Origin: Clostridia bacterium
GTDB taxonomy: Bacteria; Bacillota; Clostridia; Peptostreptococcales; Acidaminobacteraceae
Direction: 5' to 3'
Assembly: GCA_016937975.1 (NCBI GenBank)
Contig: JAFGVN010000086.1
Location: 1 to 41,155 of the forward strand
DNA length: 41,155 nucleotides
Part shown: piece after piece, positions 1-7,749 of the stretch
Numbering within the stretch: the stretch's first letter is position 1
How the letters are laid out: every line of letters begins with the position of its first letter
Position numbers and translations under genes: made by a program
Notes under the pieces: model-generated
Seen by the model: only the letters and a program-made list of their open reading frames with translations
Database searches by the model: none
Told to the model about the DNA's origin: nothing

Positions 1-80
1 AAGCCTAGATACTAGCGATTGGCTAAATCTTACTAGACAGGATTCCCACCTGCTATACACACGACACCGAACTGTCGCAC
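1..80 (-). mobile_element. 5' end of a group II intron (truncated by the window edge)
   Basis: Read on the minus strand, the segment opens with GTGCGAC at position 80, matching the GUGYG start of group II introns. It then folds into successive short hairpins (CGACA/TGTCG; CAGG/CCTG around a TGGGAAT loop; AGCC/GGCT), as expected of the start of intron domain I. The upstream exon would end at 81. The rest of the ribozyme and any reverse transcriptase lie outside the window. The alternative is another structured RNA or an IS end; the GTGCG start is the main support. Confidence 0.5.
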
Positions 81-159
81 CTCCAAGAATTATTATAACA
101 TTTTCTTCTTCAGATAAGGATGTTTTGTACAAGGTTTCTAAAGTTGCATATTTTTACTT

Positions 160-189
160 TTGATTGGGTAAATTGTATTGTATGATAAT
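160..189 (+). promoter_or_regulatory. Candidate sigma-A promoter of the GGDEF gene
   Basis: TTGATT (160-165) is followed by overlapping -10-like hexamers TATGAT (181-186) and GATAAT (184-189), giving 15- or 18-nt spacing. It lies about 30 nt ahead of the start codon at 218. Spacing is not ideal, so this is a moderate call. Confidence 0.35.
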
Positions 190-217
190 GTTGAACTATT
201 AGAAAGGTTATCAGAAA

Positions 218-1522
218 ATGAAATCAAACACAGAAATAACTCGTATGGAAAATATTTCACCTAAAATCCTTGAATTTTTATTTAATAATCCTATTTTTGG
301 TATTGTGATCATCGATAAAAATAGAATTATCCATCAAGTGAATCATCGATTTGTAGAATTGGCTGGTTATGGTTCGAAGGAAGAACTCCTTCTAACAGAT
401 TCTAAAAAGCTCTATTTTTCTGAAGAAGACTATATTGCTCTTGGGAATAAATATTATGAGTCCATAAAAAACAACGAAGTTTTTAGAACAGAATTTCCTT
501 TTAAAACCAAACAAGGCGATGCAATATGGTGCTCCATATCCGGTCAAATAATTGAATCAGATATCATTCCTAATTTTGATGGTGGTGCGATTTGGATTAT
601 TGAAGATATCTCAAAAGAGGTGAAAGCCATGAAAGCCTTTGAGAAGTCCTATCGTGAATTGGAGACTATTTTTTCTAACTCTATGGTCGGTATTCTCATG
701 GTAAAAAATAATCGTATTGTACATCGAGTCAATCAACGATTTCTAGATATCACTGGCTATAAAAACTTTAATGATATTGTTGGTTTATCTGTAGAAGATT
801 TTCATGTTTCTCATGAGCACTTTGTTCATTTTGGTGAAAACTACTACAACAATTTAATTAATCATGAAATGATTGCAGTGGATTACCAATTCAAGAAAAA
901 AGATGGTTCCATTATTTGGGTGACTATTGCTGGCAAAGCCATTGATCCAAACTCTCCACCAAATTTGGATGAAGGTGTTGTATGGACCTTAACGGACATT
1001 ACAGAAAAGAAAAAAGACGAAGAACGTTTAACCAAAATGGCTGAAACAGACGAATTGACATCTCTTTATAACCGTAGATATTTTATGAAAGTCTTTACAG
1101 AAGAAATTTATCGTTTTCAACAATTGAAAATTGATTTTTCTGTACTATTAATAGATCTTGACTATTTCAAGCTTGTGAATGATGTTTATGGCCATGACAT
1201 TGGTGACCAAGTGCTTAAAGAATTCGCAACTATATGTCGTAATAATCTTAGATCTACAGACATTATAGGCCGTTTAGGTGGTGAAGAATTCGGTATTATT
1301 TTACCTGGAAGTTCATTAGAGATCGCTTATGAGATCAGTGAAAAGCTAAGAAGCACTATTGCATCCCATCCTTGGAGTATTGAAAACAAAATAACCATAA
1401 GCTGTGGGATTGCTTCAACAAGTGAAATCAAAGATAGAGAACAGTTAAAGCAACTGATTAAAATAGCGGATGAAAAATTATATATAGCAAAAGAAAAAGG
1501 TAGAAATATTGTTATAATATAA
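218..1522 (+). CDS. PAS-PAS-GGDEF diguanylate cyclase
   Basis: A predicted cytoplasmic enzyme making cyclic di-GMP from two GTP. Two PAS sensor domains lie in tandem (about residues 15-135 and 145-265); both contain similar blocks (a VN-R-F-GY core and an IW-V/C motif), suggesting internal duplication. A GGDEF domain follows (about 270-430). The active-site signature is GGEEF, and RSTD sits five residues before it, the RxxD position of the product-inhibition I-site, so the cyclase should be active and feedback inhibited. No transmembrane segment or EAL domain is seen, so the signal is probably a soluble ligand or redox cue. The start at 218 is preceded by AGAAAGG about ten bases upstream. It converges on rsgI across a shared terminator. 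Confidence 0.9.
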   Translation: MKSNTEITRMENISPKILEFLFNNPIFGIVIIDKNRIIHQVNHRFVELAGYGSKEELLLTDSKKLYFSEEDYIALGNKYYESIKNNEVFRTEFPFKTKQGDAIWCSISGQIIESDIIPNFDGGAIWIIEDISKEVKAMKAFEKSYRELETIFSNSMVGILMVKNNRIVHRVNQRFLDITGYKNFNDIVGLSVEDFHVSHEHFVHFGENYYNNLINHEMIAVDYQFKKKDGSIIWVTIAGKAIDPNSPPNLDEGVVWTLTDITEKKKDEERLTKMAETDELTSLYNRRYFMKVFTEEIYRFQQLKIDFSVLLIDLDYFKLVNDVYGHDIGDQVLKEFATICRNNLRSTDIIGRLGGEEFGIILPGSSLEIAYEISEKLRSTIASHPWSIENKITISCGIASTSEIKDREQLKQLIKIADEKLYIAKEKGRNIVII

Positions 1523-1550
1523 AAAGATTGCTTTTCAGCAATCTTTTTTA
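1521..1550. terminator. Bidirectional terminator between the GGDEF gene and rsgI
   Basis: A hairpin GATTGCT/AGCAATC flanked by an A-run on the left and a T-run on the right, so it can terminate both convergent genes. It starts at the stop codon of the GGDEF gene. Confidence 0.8.
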
Positions 1551-1593
1551 ATGTTCTTGTTCAAATGTAATGAAATCATATCCTTCGCTATGC

Positions 1594-3105
1594 CTAATGT
1601 TTAGAAGATTGACCTCCTGAGTCACCACCCGATTTCTGAGGAGTACTTTCTCCGTCACCATCGCCTTCAGTTGTTCCTCCCTTTTGTTGGTCGGATGGTC
1701 CAGGATTCTCTTCAGAACCACTGTTATCCTGTCCCTTTTGGACTTCCTTATTATGCTCTTCGGAACCAGGAGCTTCATAACCATTTTGTTCTCCATTTTC
1801 CTGAGAATTTTGTTCCACTTGATCTTCTTGACGATTCTGCTCTTGTTCTCTTGGTTTTTCTTCATCAAGATTTTGTTCATTCATTCTATTTTGCTCCACT
1901 TCTCTCAACTGAGACTCTTCTCCTTGATTCTCAAGTCTTTTTGCTTCTTCCTCTGCTCTAACTCTAATTTCTTCTGCATCTTTTTCTAAAAGCAGCTTAT
2001 CTTCACCTTCAAGTGACCTTCTCAAAACTGTTTTAACATCATTAATCTGATTTTCAAATTGATTCATCATAATTTTTAATTCCTCAGCTTGTTCAAGTCT
2101 TAATTGAGCCCCATCAATATCTTCTTGAACACCAGAAGCTAGTGCCAACTGATAAGCTTCATAGGCATAATCATACATTTCTTTCGCCTTATAAAAGTCA
2201 TCTTTTGAAACATTATAAGCATTTTGTAATTGATTTTTTAAAACATCGCCATCTTCAAAATCATTTAAATACTTTTCAACCAATTTAAGTTGATATTCAA
2301 AACTTTGTGTAATCATACTGCCTTTTTCTAAAAACAGTTCTGCATGATTTTCATCTGCAAAAAATGATTTAACGGACGCTTCATCTCTGTAACCAGTTGC
2401 TATTAAACCCACTGGGACTTCTAAAGTCATTGCTTCATCAAATTCCTGTTGGGAAGCCTGAATTAAAGCCATATTTACAGCCTTTAGTGCTTCGCTTTCT
2501 TTTGTTTTTTCTTCTAGTTTTTCAAGTACTGCTTGTAAATCATTTTCTTGGTTCTCTGATAAATTTACAACGGTAATCAAAACATAATCATCTGTTAAAT
2601 CTTCGATATTAATGAAGCCAGCATGCTCTGCTTGAGAGACAATCAACTCAATGGCATCTTCCACATTCAAGCTCAAGATGCCTTCAAGATTTACCTTGGT
2701 CGCATCATCATTTAAAGCTTCATATCCAATAACAATTTGATTTTCATCTAGTTCCAATTTAAAACTTGGATTGATATCTACTGTAATAATGGTTGAAACC
2801 AATGGATTTTCATTAGTATTAATACGCTCACTTATGATATGATCTTCATGTCTTTCAATGAACTGACTCCCAAAGATTCCTCCAATCAACAGAATAATCA
2901 CAATTGAAGCAATTGAAATATACTTCTTAGTCATTGTCATATTCCTCCCTATACTGTTCTCACTAATTAGATCTTCAGAGGTATACATGATATTCATACC
3001 CACTTCCATATGTTGCCTTTTTATAATTTTTTCATAGGCATTTGCTGGTGTTAATACAATTGCATAATGTTTTCTGATTGTCATAACCAAACCGTTTTTA
3101 ATCAT
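1594..3105 (-). CDS. rsgI: RsgI-type transmembrane anti-sigma-I factor
   Basis: Predicted anti-sigma factor that holds SigI inactive at the membrane. Residues 3-55 match the small cytoplasmic RsgI N-terminal domain; one transmembrane helix follows at about 62-80. The next region holds VDINPS, the conserved Asn-Pro (N112-P113) at which RsgI proteins are reported to self-cleave. A helical, charged region runs to about 400, and the last hundred residues are low-complexity and rich in E, Q, N, G and S, so probably disordered and outside the cell. In B. subtilis a disordered RsgI tail senses cell-wall state; in cellulolytic clostridia the outer domain is a carbohydrate-binding module. None is visible here, so wall sensing is the likelier job (inference). 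Start is supported by GAGGTG five bases before ATG. It lies downstream of sigI but also has its own SigI-like promoter. Confidence 0.85.
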   Translation of the reverse strand: MIKNGLVMTIRKHYAIVLTPANAYEKIIKRQHMEVGMNIMYTSEDLISENSIGRNMTMTKKYISIASIVIILLIGGIFGSQFIERHEDHIISERINTNENPLVSTIITVDINPSFKLELDENQIVIGYEALNDDATKVNLEGILSLNVEDAIELIVSQAEHAGFINIEDLTDDYVLITVVNLSENQENDLQAVLEKLEEKTKESEALKAVNMALIQASQQEFDEAMTLEVPVGLIATGYRDEASVKSFFADENHAELFLEKGSMITQSFEYQLKLVEKYLNDFEDGDVLKNQLQNAYNVSKDDFYKAKEMYDYAYEAYQLALASGVQEDIDGAQLRLEQAEELKIMMNQFENQINDVKTVLRRSLEGEDKLLLEKDAEEIRVRAEEEAKRLENQGEESQLREVEQNRMNEQNLDEEKPREQEQNRQEDQVEQNSQENGEQNGYEAPGSEEHNKEVQKGQDNSGSEENPGPSDQQKGGTTEGDGDGESTPQKSGGDSGGQSSKH

Positions 3106-3124
3106 GATATCACCTCATTTCGCT

Positions 3125-3154
3125 ATACTATACGAAAACTAAATATAATTAGGG
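3125..3154 (-). promoter_or_regulatory. SigI-like promoter of rsgI
   Basis: On the minus strand CCCTAA (3154-3149), a 14-nt spacer and CGTATAGTAT (3134-3125). The same two blocks with the same spacing occur before sigI. A CCC-containing -35 and a CGWA -10 resemble promoters described for SigI. The -35 sits at the sigI stop codon; the -10 lies 19 nt before the rsgI start, implying a leader barely longer than the ribosome binding site. Confidence 0.6.
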
Positions 3155-3155
3155 C

Positions 3156-3809
3156 CTATTTAGGGAGAATCCACTGAAATAGTAAATCAAATTGCTCTTC
3201 TATAATTATGATGACTGCTGAGATGAGTTTTTTACTCCTTTTTATAATTTTCACACTGATAAAAAAGCGCTCTGCGATTTTGGCTATAGGCAATCTTTTT
3301 TTATCATATAGAAATTTAACCAAATCCTTTTCATGCGCTGCTTGTATTCCAATAGATTTGGCTCTATTTCGCGTATCTTCATGCTTTGGTGATGCATCTG
3401 CCAAATCCTCAAAAGTGATTTCAAAGGATTCCAATACCTTTTCAAAGGCTTCGATTTCTTGTTTTAGTAAATATTGATCTTCAAAAGATTTCTCATAGAC
3501 TTGTGTATTTTCTATATCTAATTCAAGTGGTTTACTTTGTCTTTTAAAACTTTTTATTCGACTTGAAATAACCAGTCTTGCATAACTAAGAAAATCCCCT
3601 TTTTCAATTTCATAACGTGTAATGGCTTCATTAAAGGCTATCAGCCCTATGGAGTAAATTTCATCATTGCGCCTATCTACATACGCATTCGTAGTATCAA
3701 TTATGACTCTTAAAACAAAAGGCTCATATTGAGAGATAAACTCATTAAGCTTTACAGCATCATTATTTGTTTTTATTTTATAGATTAATTCATCTATTGC
3801 TTTGCTCAT
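3156..3809 (-). CDS. sigI: RNA polymerase sigma factor SigI
   Basis: Alternative sigma factor of the SigI family, linked in Bacilli to heat and envelope stress and in cellulolytic clostridia to polysaccharide sensing. The N-terminal half carries the SigI version of region 2 (about residues 10-100, including the YVDRRNDE-YSIG-AFNEAI block and YEIEKGDFLSYA). The C-terminal half is a helix-turn-helix region (about 120-210). At 217 residues it is slightly shorter than B. subtilis SigI. Adjacency to rsgI confirms the assignment. The upstream region has a SigI-like promoter, so sigI is probably autoregulated. The start is the only good ATG after that promoter; a weak AGGTAAGTG precedes it. Confidence 0.9.
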   Translation of the reverse strand: MSKAIDELIYKIKTNNDAVKLNEFISQYEPFVLRVIIDTTNAYVDRRNDEIYSIGLIAFNEAITRYEIEKGDFLSYARLVISSRIKSFKRQSKPLELDIENTQVYEKSFEDQYLLKQEIEAFEKVLESFEITFEDLADASPKHEDTRNRAKSIGIQAAHEKDLVKFLYDKKRLPIAKIAERFFISVKIIKRSKKLISAVIIIIEEQFDLLFQWILPK

Positions 3810-3858
3810 AACATCACTTACCTTTAATTTTACACAGTTTAAGTCATAGATCTTTATG

Positions 3859-3888
3859 ATACTATACGAGTCTTATATAAACTTAGGG
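3859..3888 (-). promoter_or_regulatory. SigI-like promoter of sigI
   Basis: CCCTAA (3888-3883), a 14-nt spacer and CGTATAGTAT (3868-3859) on the minus strand, about 50 nt before the sigI start. Blocks and spacing are identical to those before rsgI, which supports autoregulation. Confidence 0.65.
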
Positions 3889-3995
3889 ACCATTTTATCG
3901 AAAAGTATTATTTTGACATTTAGATTACACTTATTAAAATTCTATCTTTTTTGTTTTACTTCATGCTATATTAATAAAAATAAAAGGGGGCTAAA

Positions 3996-4823
3996 ATGGA
4001 TTTTAAAAGATTTGATACACCAATGAGTTTTTACCCAGAAATTAAAGAATTATTACATGAAGAAGAAATTACAAACATCTTAACCATAGGTTTATTAAGC
4101 GGTGCAAAACCTAACGATGATTTCAGTCAATGCTTTTACGCCGCTGGGTATAACTATGAAACATTGGAATTGGCCTTGATGGTTCATGGATTGCACCTAA
4201 TTCTAATCACAAAATCGAATCACGGTTTAAATGAAGCCGCTAAATTTGTAGTACAAGAAGAAATCGAATTTCCTGGCGTAATAGGTCCAAGACCTTTTGT
4301 AGATGAGTTTGTAGAACAATTGAATCTTTACAGTTCAAATCACATTCAACTCGCTATGTCACAACGTATCTATAAATTAACTCAAGTCAACAAAATAAAC
4401 CCATCTAAAGGATATATGCGACCAGCAAAATTGAGTGATTTAGAGCTTGTTCTTCAGTGGAACAGAGAATTTGCTCTGATGGATGGCAATCAGCCTGACA
4501 TGGAAAAGATGAAAATAAGAAGAAGTCTAGACATTGAAGCAGAAAGATTGTTTCTCTGGATCGTTGATGATGAAATCGTGTCTATGACCAATTTATCTAA
4601 AAGCTCTGAAAAAGGCGTTATTGTCAGTCTTGTTTTTACACCTGAAAGCCAAAGACGAAAGGGCTATGCCTCTGCTCTTGTGGCAAGCGTCTCAGAATAT
4701 GCCTTAAAGAGCTATGAGTATTGTGCTTTATATACTGATTTAAGCAATCCCACTTCAAATAGTATTTATATGAAAATTGGCTATGAACCAATTGTTGATT
4801 CCGCAATGTATTTAAAAAGGTAG
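3996..4823 (+). CDS. GNAT family N-acetyltransferase
   Basis: Predicted acetyl-CoA-dependent acetyltransferase of unknown substrate. The C-terminal half (about residues 140-275) is a GNAT domain: the acetyl-CoA loop reads RRKGYAS, followed by NPTSNSIYMKIGYEP, the typical motif B. The N-terminal 130 residues are a second, diverged region as in two-part GNAT proteins of the FR47 type. ATG 3996 follows AAAAGGGGG. A TTGACA at 3913-3918 lies upstream, but no convincing -10 pairs with it. The gene is monocistronic and converges on the radical SAM gene; its stop codon lies inside the shared terminator. Confidence 0.8.
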   Translation: MDFKRFDTPMSFYPEIKELLHEEEITNILTIGLLSGAKPNDDFSQCFYAAGYNYETLELALMVHGLHLILITKSNHGLNEAAKFVVQEEIEFPGVIGPRPFVDEFVEQLNLYSSNHIQLAMSQRIYKLTQVNKINPSKGYMRPAKLSDLELVLQWNREFALMDGNQPDMEKMKIRRSLDIEAERLFLWIVDDEIVSMTNLSKSSEKGVIVSLVFTPESQRRKGYASALVASVSEYALKSYEYCALYTDLSNPTSNSIYMKIGYEPIVDSAMYLKR

Positions 4824-4845
4824 ATGATCGTTCATCTACCTTTTT
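4814..4845. terminator. Bidirectional terminator holding the stop codons of two genes
   Basis: A nine-base-pair stem GGTAGATGA/TCATCTACC (4819-4827, 4832-4840) with a TCGT loop, an A-run before and five T after. The left arm holds the TAG of the GNAT gene and the right arm holds the TGA of the minus-strand radical SAM gene. Confidence 0.9.
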
Positions 4846-5893
4846 CATAAGAATATTCCAAATATTTTTCAGTAATAAAATCTAAGTAATCTTCTTCCAA
4901 GAAAACTTTGTTGCTTTCCACTTGACCAAATTTTAATACCATCTCTTTTATAGGAGTGAATCGAATAAGTTGTTGGGCAAATGTTTGTCCATGGATGTAG
5001 TGCTCTACTATTTCTTCTGGTTTCATTGTTTTCAGATTACCTATTTTCCACCAAGGTTGATGCACTGCAAAATGAGGATAAACATCTAAATGTCCGTCAA
5101 TGTAAAAAATGATGTCATGTATTTCAAGCGTTCTTGAATTTTCATCTAAAATTAACTTCTCATATAGAGATTTTTCGGAAATACCATAAACCTCATCAAC
5201 TGCTTTCACATTAAAGTGTTCTAGGGATGCATGAATTAATGCCTTCGGTATTTTTTCAATATGATCTTCCGTAAGCCATTGATCATAAAGCTTCATTGCC
5301 TTTCCTACACAGGAACCTGTATGGGAAAAATATTCAAAGGTAAGCCCTTTTTCATTGCATTTCTTTTTTATATTCAAACTATCTAGGAAGTTCAATAAAT
5401 CTTGAATTTCATCAATGTTAGAATTATAAATAAAAATTTGAATTCTTGGAGATATATTATTTTCAATTAAGACTTCCAAAGTATCAACCAGCTCGCTAAA
5501 GGCATTTTGTCTTCCTGTGAAATGATTTGTTTTTTCTTCTAAACCAAAGAAGGTTAATTGACATTTCTTTACCCCAACTTCATTGAGCCACTTTACATAA
5601 TCAGGGTCCCTTAAAATCCTCCAGTCACTTATCAACTCATAGTGTTCATGAGGTTTTGTAGAAAGAGTCTGTTCAAGTTCCCACAGTTCTTTATAGTTTG
5701 GCAAATAATCCGGTTCTAAATACCAAGTATATACCGATAGTTCTTCAGCAATACCTTGAAAGGCATCCACATAATCTCTAACCTCTTTTTCCGTTACAAA
5801 ACCATGATTGCCATCTTTAATCCAACAGTGTAAACACTCATTTGGACAGCCTGCCATATCAAAACATAAACTGATCTTATTGTATTTCTTCAT
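4832..5893 (-). CDS. Radical SAM protein
   Basis: Radical S-adenosylmethionine enzyme. The cluster-binding motif C-x3-C-x2-C is CPNECLHC (Cys16, Cys20, Cys23), close to the N-terminus as usual. The remainder fits a radical SAM barrel, with ISDWRILRDPDYVKWL and PRIQIFIYNS blocks. A later region contains Cys residues but no full SPASM motif that I can recognise. Length 353 residues. The substrate cannot be read from sequence. It follows the DUF218 gene by eight bases on the same strand, so the two form an operon and may act in one modification step (inference). The last codons lie in the terminator shared with the GNAT gene. Confidence 0.85.
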   Translation of the reverse strand: MKKYNKISLCFDMAGCPNECLHCWIKDGNHGFVTEKEVRDYVDAFQGIAEELSVYTWYLEPDYLPNYKELWELEQTLSTKPHEHYELISDWRILRDPDYVKWLNEVGVKKCQLTFFGLEEKTNHFTGRQNAFSELVDTLEVLIENNISPRIQIFIYNSNIDEIQDLLNFLDSLNIKKKCNEKGLTFEYFSHTGSCVGKAMKLYDQWLTEDHIEKIPKALIHASLEHFNVKAVDEVYGISEKSLYEKLILDENSRTLEIHDIIFYIDGHLDVYPHFAVHQPWWKIGNLKTMKPEEIVEHYIHGQTFAQQLIRFTPIKEMVLKFGQVESNKVFLEEDYLDFITEKYLEYSYEKGR

Positions 5894-5901
5894 TCAAGCT
5901 C

Positions 5902-6459
5902 CTATATTAATTGTTGAAGATGTGCTTTAAAGTAATTTCCTATTTTATAAACTTCACCCATAACTAAATCACGATGAACTTCATTTTCCATCCAATTGTC
6001 TTTTGTTATATTTTTATTGTCTACAACTGGACAAACTAGTATCTCTGTTTCTTTTGGAAAATTGATTTTATAGGTTATATAGGCTCTTCTCGAATGAAAA
6101 TTTTTACAAACCAAAATCGCCTTTTTGACTTTCAAACCTTTATTCTGACACAAGTCATGGGAAAACTGAGCATTCTCAAAGGTGTGTGTAGCTTTGTTTT
6201 CTTTTAGAATAAACTCACTTTTAACACCCATTGCCAATAAGGTTTCATTTAAAAAATCACATTCAGTTTCATGGTTAACTAATTTTTTATTACTTCCTCC
6301 TGAAACTAAAATATATTTGGCATAACCTTTAAGATAAAGATCAGCAGCTTTCTCTGCCAGTTGTTTATGACTTCCACCTGGAATCAAAATTATATCTGCT
6401 ACTTCTAAAGGATCTTCCATGAAGATGAAGTCAGATATGCCTTCATAACCTTTACGCAT
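5902..6459 (-). CDS. DUF218 / YdcF-SanA family protein
   Basis: A DUF218 (YdcF/SanA/ElyC-like) protein. The motif IILIPGGSHKQLAEKAADLY near residue 30, followed by KYILVSGGSNKK, is the nucleotide-fold signature of the family. Unlike many members it has no transmembrane helices, so it should be cytoplasmic, like E. coli YdcF, which has been reported to bind SAM. Length 185 residues. The start is set by AGGAGG upstream of ATG. It is the first gene of a two-gene operon with the radical SAM gene; a SAM-binding partner for a SAM-using enzyme is suggestive but unproved. Confidence 0.75.
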   Translation of the reverse strand: MRKGYEGISDFIFMEDPLEVADIILIPGGSHKQLAEKAADLYLKGYAKYILVSGGSNKKLVNHETECDFLNETLLAMGVKSEFILKENKATHTFENAQFSHDLCQNKGLKVKKAILVCKNFHSRRAYITYKINFPKETEILVCPVVDNKNITKDNWMENEVHRDLVMGEVYKIGNYFKAHLQQLI

Positions 6460-6529
6460 TTTTACCTCCTAGAATTAAATGGTAAACACCATAGACTATT
6501 ATAACAAAAAAATTTTGAAATCCTAAAAC

Positions 6530-6558
6530 AAAACAGTTGATATATGTTCAACTGTTTT
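6530..6558. terminator. Terminator downstream of the DODA-type dioxygenase gene
   Basis: A perfect 11-bp stem AAAACAGTTGA/TCAACTGTTTT with a seven-base loop. T-rich tails exist in both directions; it most probably ends the minus-strand transcript from 6606-7403. Confidence 0.7.
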
Positions 6559-6605
6559 AACATTAGATCATAGATGTTTCGTCATAAATCCTTTATGCTT
6601 ATTAA

Positions 6606-7403
6606 TTACCAGAGTATTGCAATTGCTCTTTTACCTATAATGTAATCATCAAATATTTTATTACCATTTGATTGTGAAAGTCCTACACAAATATGAAGCG
6701 GTAACAAATGCTCTTCTCTAGGATGACAATATCTTGCACCTTCTAAAGTAGTCCAATTAAGTAATCCATGCCATTTTTCATCTTTTGATAAATTATCACA
6801 ACATAAATGGGTTATCGCCTCCTGAAAAGCATCATTTGCTGGATCCTTAACATCCTGACCCGAGAAATCAAAAGCCCCCATATTGTGAAACGAAAATCCT
6901 GATCCAATAAACAAAATATTTTCCTCCAAAAGTGGCTGTAAAGCCTTCCCCAGATTTAAGTGATCCGATGGACTTAAATTATGTTTTAGTGACACTTGTA
7001 TCACAGGAATATCTGCTTCTGGATACATCAATAAAAGTGGAATAAACATTCCATGGTCATAAGGGCGTTTTTCATCGTACTTAAACTCAATAGATGCTTT
7101 TTCCAATAATAAACCAATTCTTGATGCAAGTTCTTGATCTAGGCGACAAGGATATTTTAAGTTATATGATGCATTTGGAAATCCATAATAATCATATAAG
7201 AGTTCCGGTTTAGCATTGTTTTGTATTGTAATGACTGGAGCTTCCCAATGGGCACTAAATAAAACAATTGCTTCTGGTCGATGAAGTTGATTTGGCAATT
7301 TTTCCATAAAAGTTACCATTTTTTCATGTGATGCGTCACCTAAAATTGGTAGTGGTCCACCACCATGAGAGCAGTATATCACTTGACCTTTTTGATTACT
7401 CAT
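6606..7403 (-). CDS. DODA-type (LigB/YgiD) extradiol dioxygenase family protein
   Basis: Class III extradiol ring-cleavage dioxygenase family, DODA/YgiD branch. The family's conserved histidines are visible: His13 (SHGGGP), His52 (SAHWE), His117 (DHGMF) and His173 (SGFSFHNMG), so the metal site appears intact. Length 265 residues, normal for the family. Known members cleave DOPA or other catechols using oxygen, which is odd beside hgcAB in a presumed anaerobe; the real substrate is unknown. The start has GAGGAG upstream. It begins 70 nt after hgcB on the same strand with no clear terminator between, so partial co-transcription is possible. Downstream hairpin at 6530-6558. Confidence 0.85.
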   Translation of the reverse strand: MSNQKGQVIYCSHGGGPLPILGDASHEKMVTFMEKLPNQLHRPEAIVLFSAHWEAPVITIQNNAKPELLYDYYGFPNASYNLKYPCRLDQELASRIGLLLEKASIEFKYDEKRPYDHGMFIPLLLMYPEADIPVIQVSLKHNLSPSDHLNLGKALQPLLEENILFIGSGFSFHNMGAFDFSGQDVKDPANDAFQEAITHLCCDNLSKDEKWHGLLNWTTLEGARYCHPREEHLLPLHICVGLSQSNGNKIFDDYIIGKRAIAILW

Positions 7404-7473
7404 AAGAAGCTCCTCTGAAATTTCTTTGTTTGATCCGACACATTTATTCTATACGCGTTTCAAAAACATCCCC

Positions 7474-7749
7474 TTAACATGTTCCTTTCAAAAATCTTCT
7501 CAGGAACTTGTATTTTTTTAAGTAGGTATATAGCACAGCTGTGGCACAACCGGTCCCAGCATCTACAGAGATGGCATCTACAGGACAATTCATCTGACAA
7601 GCACCGCATTCAATACACAACGCTTTGTGAGCCATTTCAATTTTATTTTTTAAAATAAACACCTGATGGGGACATACTTCCAAGCATTTTTTACACCCAA
7701 TACATTTCTCCTGATTGAATTTTAATGTTGCGACATCTAAATACTTCAT
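7474..7749 (-). CDS. hgcB: HgcB: mercury-methylation ferredoxin
   Basis: A 91-residue protein with two [4Fe-4S] motifs: CIGCKKCLEVCP (Cys16, 19, 22, 26) and CIECGACQMNCP (Cys45, 48, 51, 55). Two further cysteines, Cys68 (GTGC) and the last residue Cys91, are what sets HgcB apart from ordinary ferredoxins; the C-terminal cysteine is thought to bind Hg(II) and hand it to HgcA. Known role: delivers electrons to return the HgcA corrinoid to Co(I). Its ATG overlaps the hgcA stop (ATGA), so the two are translationally coupled. Here the C-terminus has a single terminal Cys instead of the frequent pair. Taken alone it would be called a generic ferredoxin; the neighbour makes the assignment. Confidence 0.88.
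   Translation of the reverse strand: MKYLDVATLKFNQEKCIGCKKCLEVCPHQVFILKNKIEMAHKALCIECGACQMNCPVDAISVDAGTGCATAVLYTYLKKYKFLRRFLKGTC

Noticed and set aside
1671-1989. Two overlapping plus-strand open frames opposite the 3' part of rsgI
   Set aside because: They mirror the low-complexity tail of rsgI, lack ribosome binding sites and give hydrophobic nonsense; they are shadows of a real gene.
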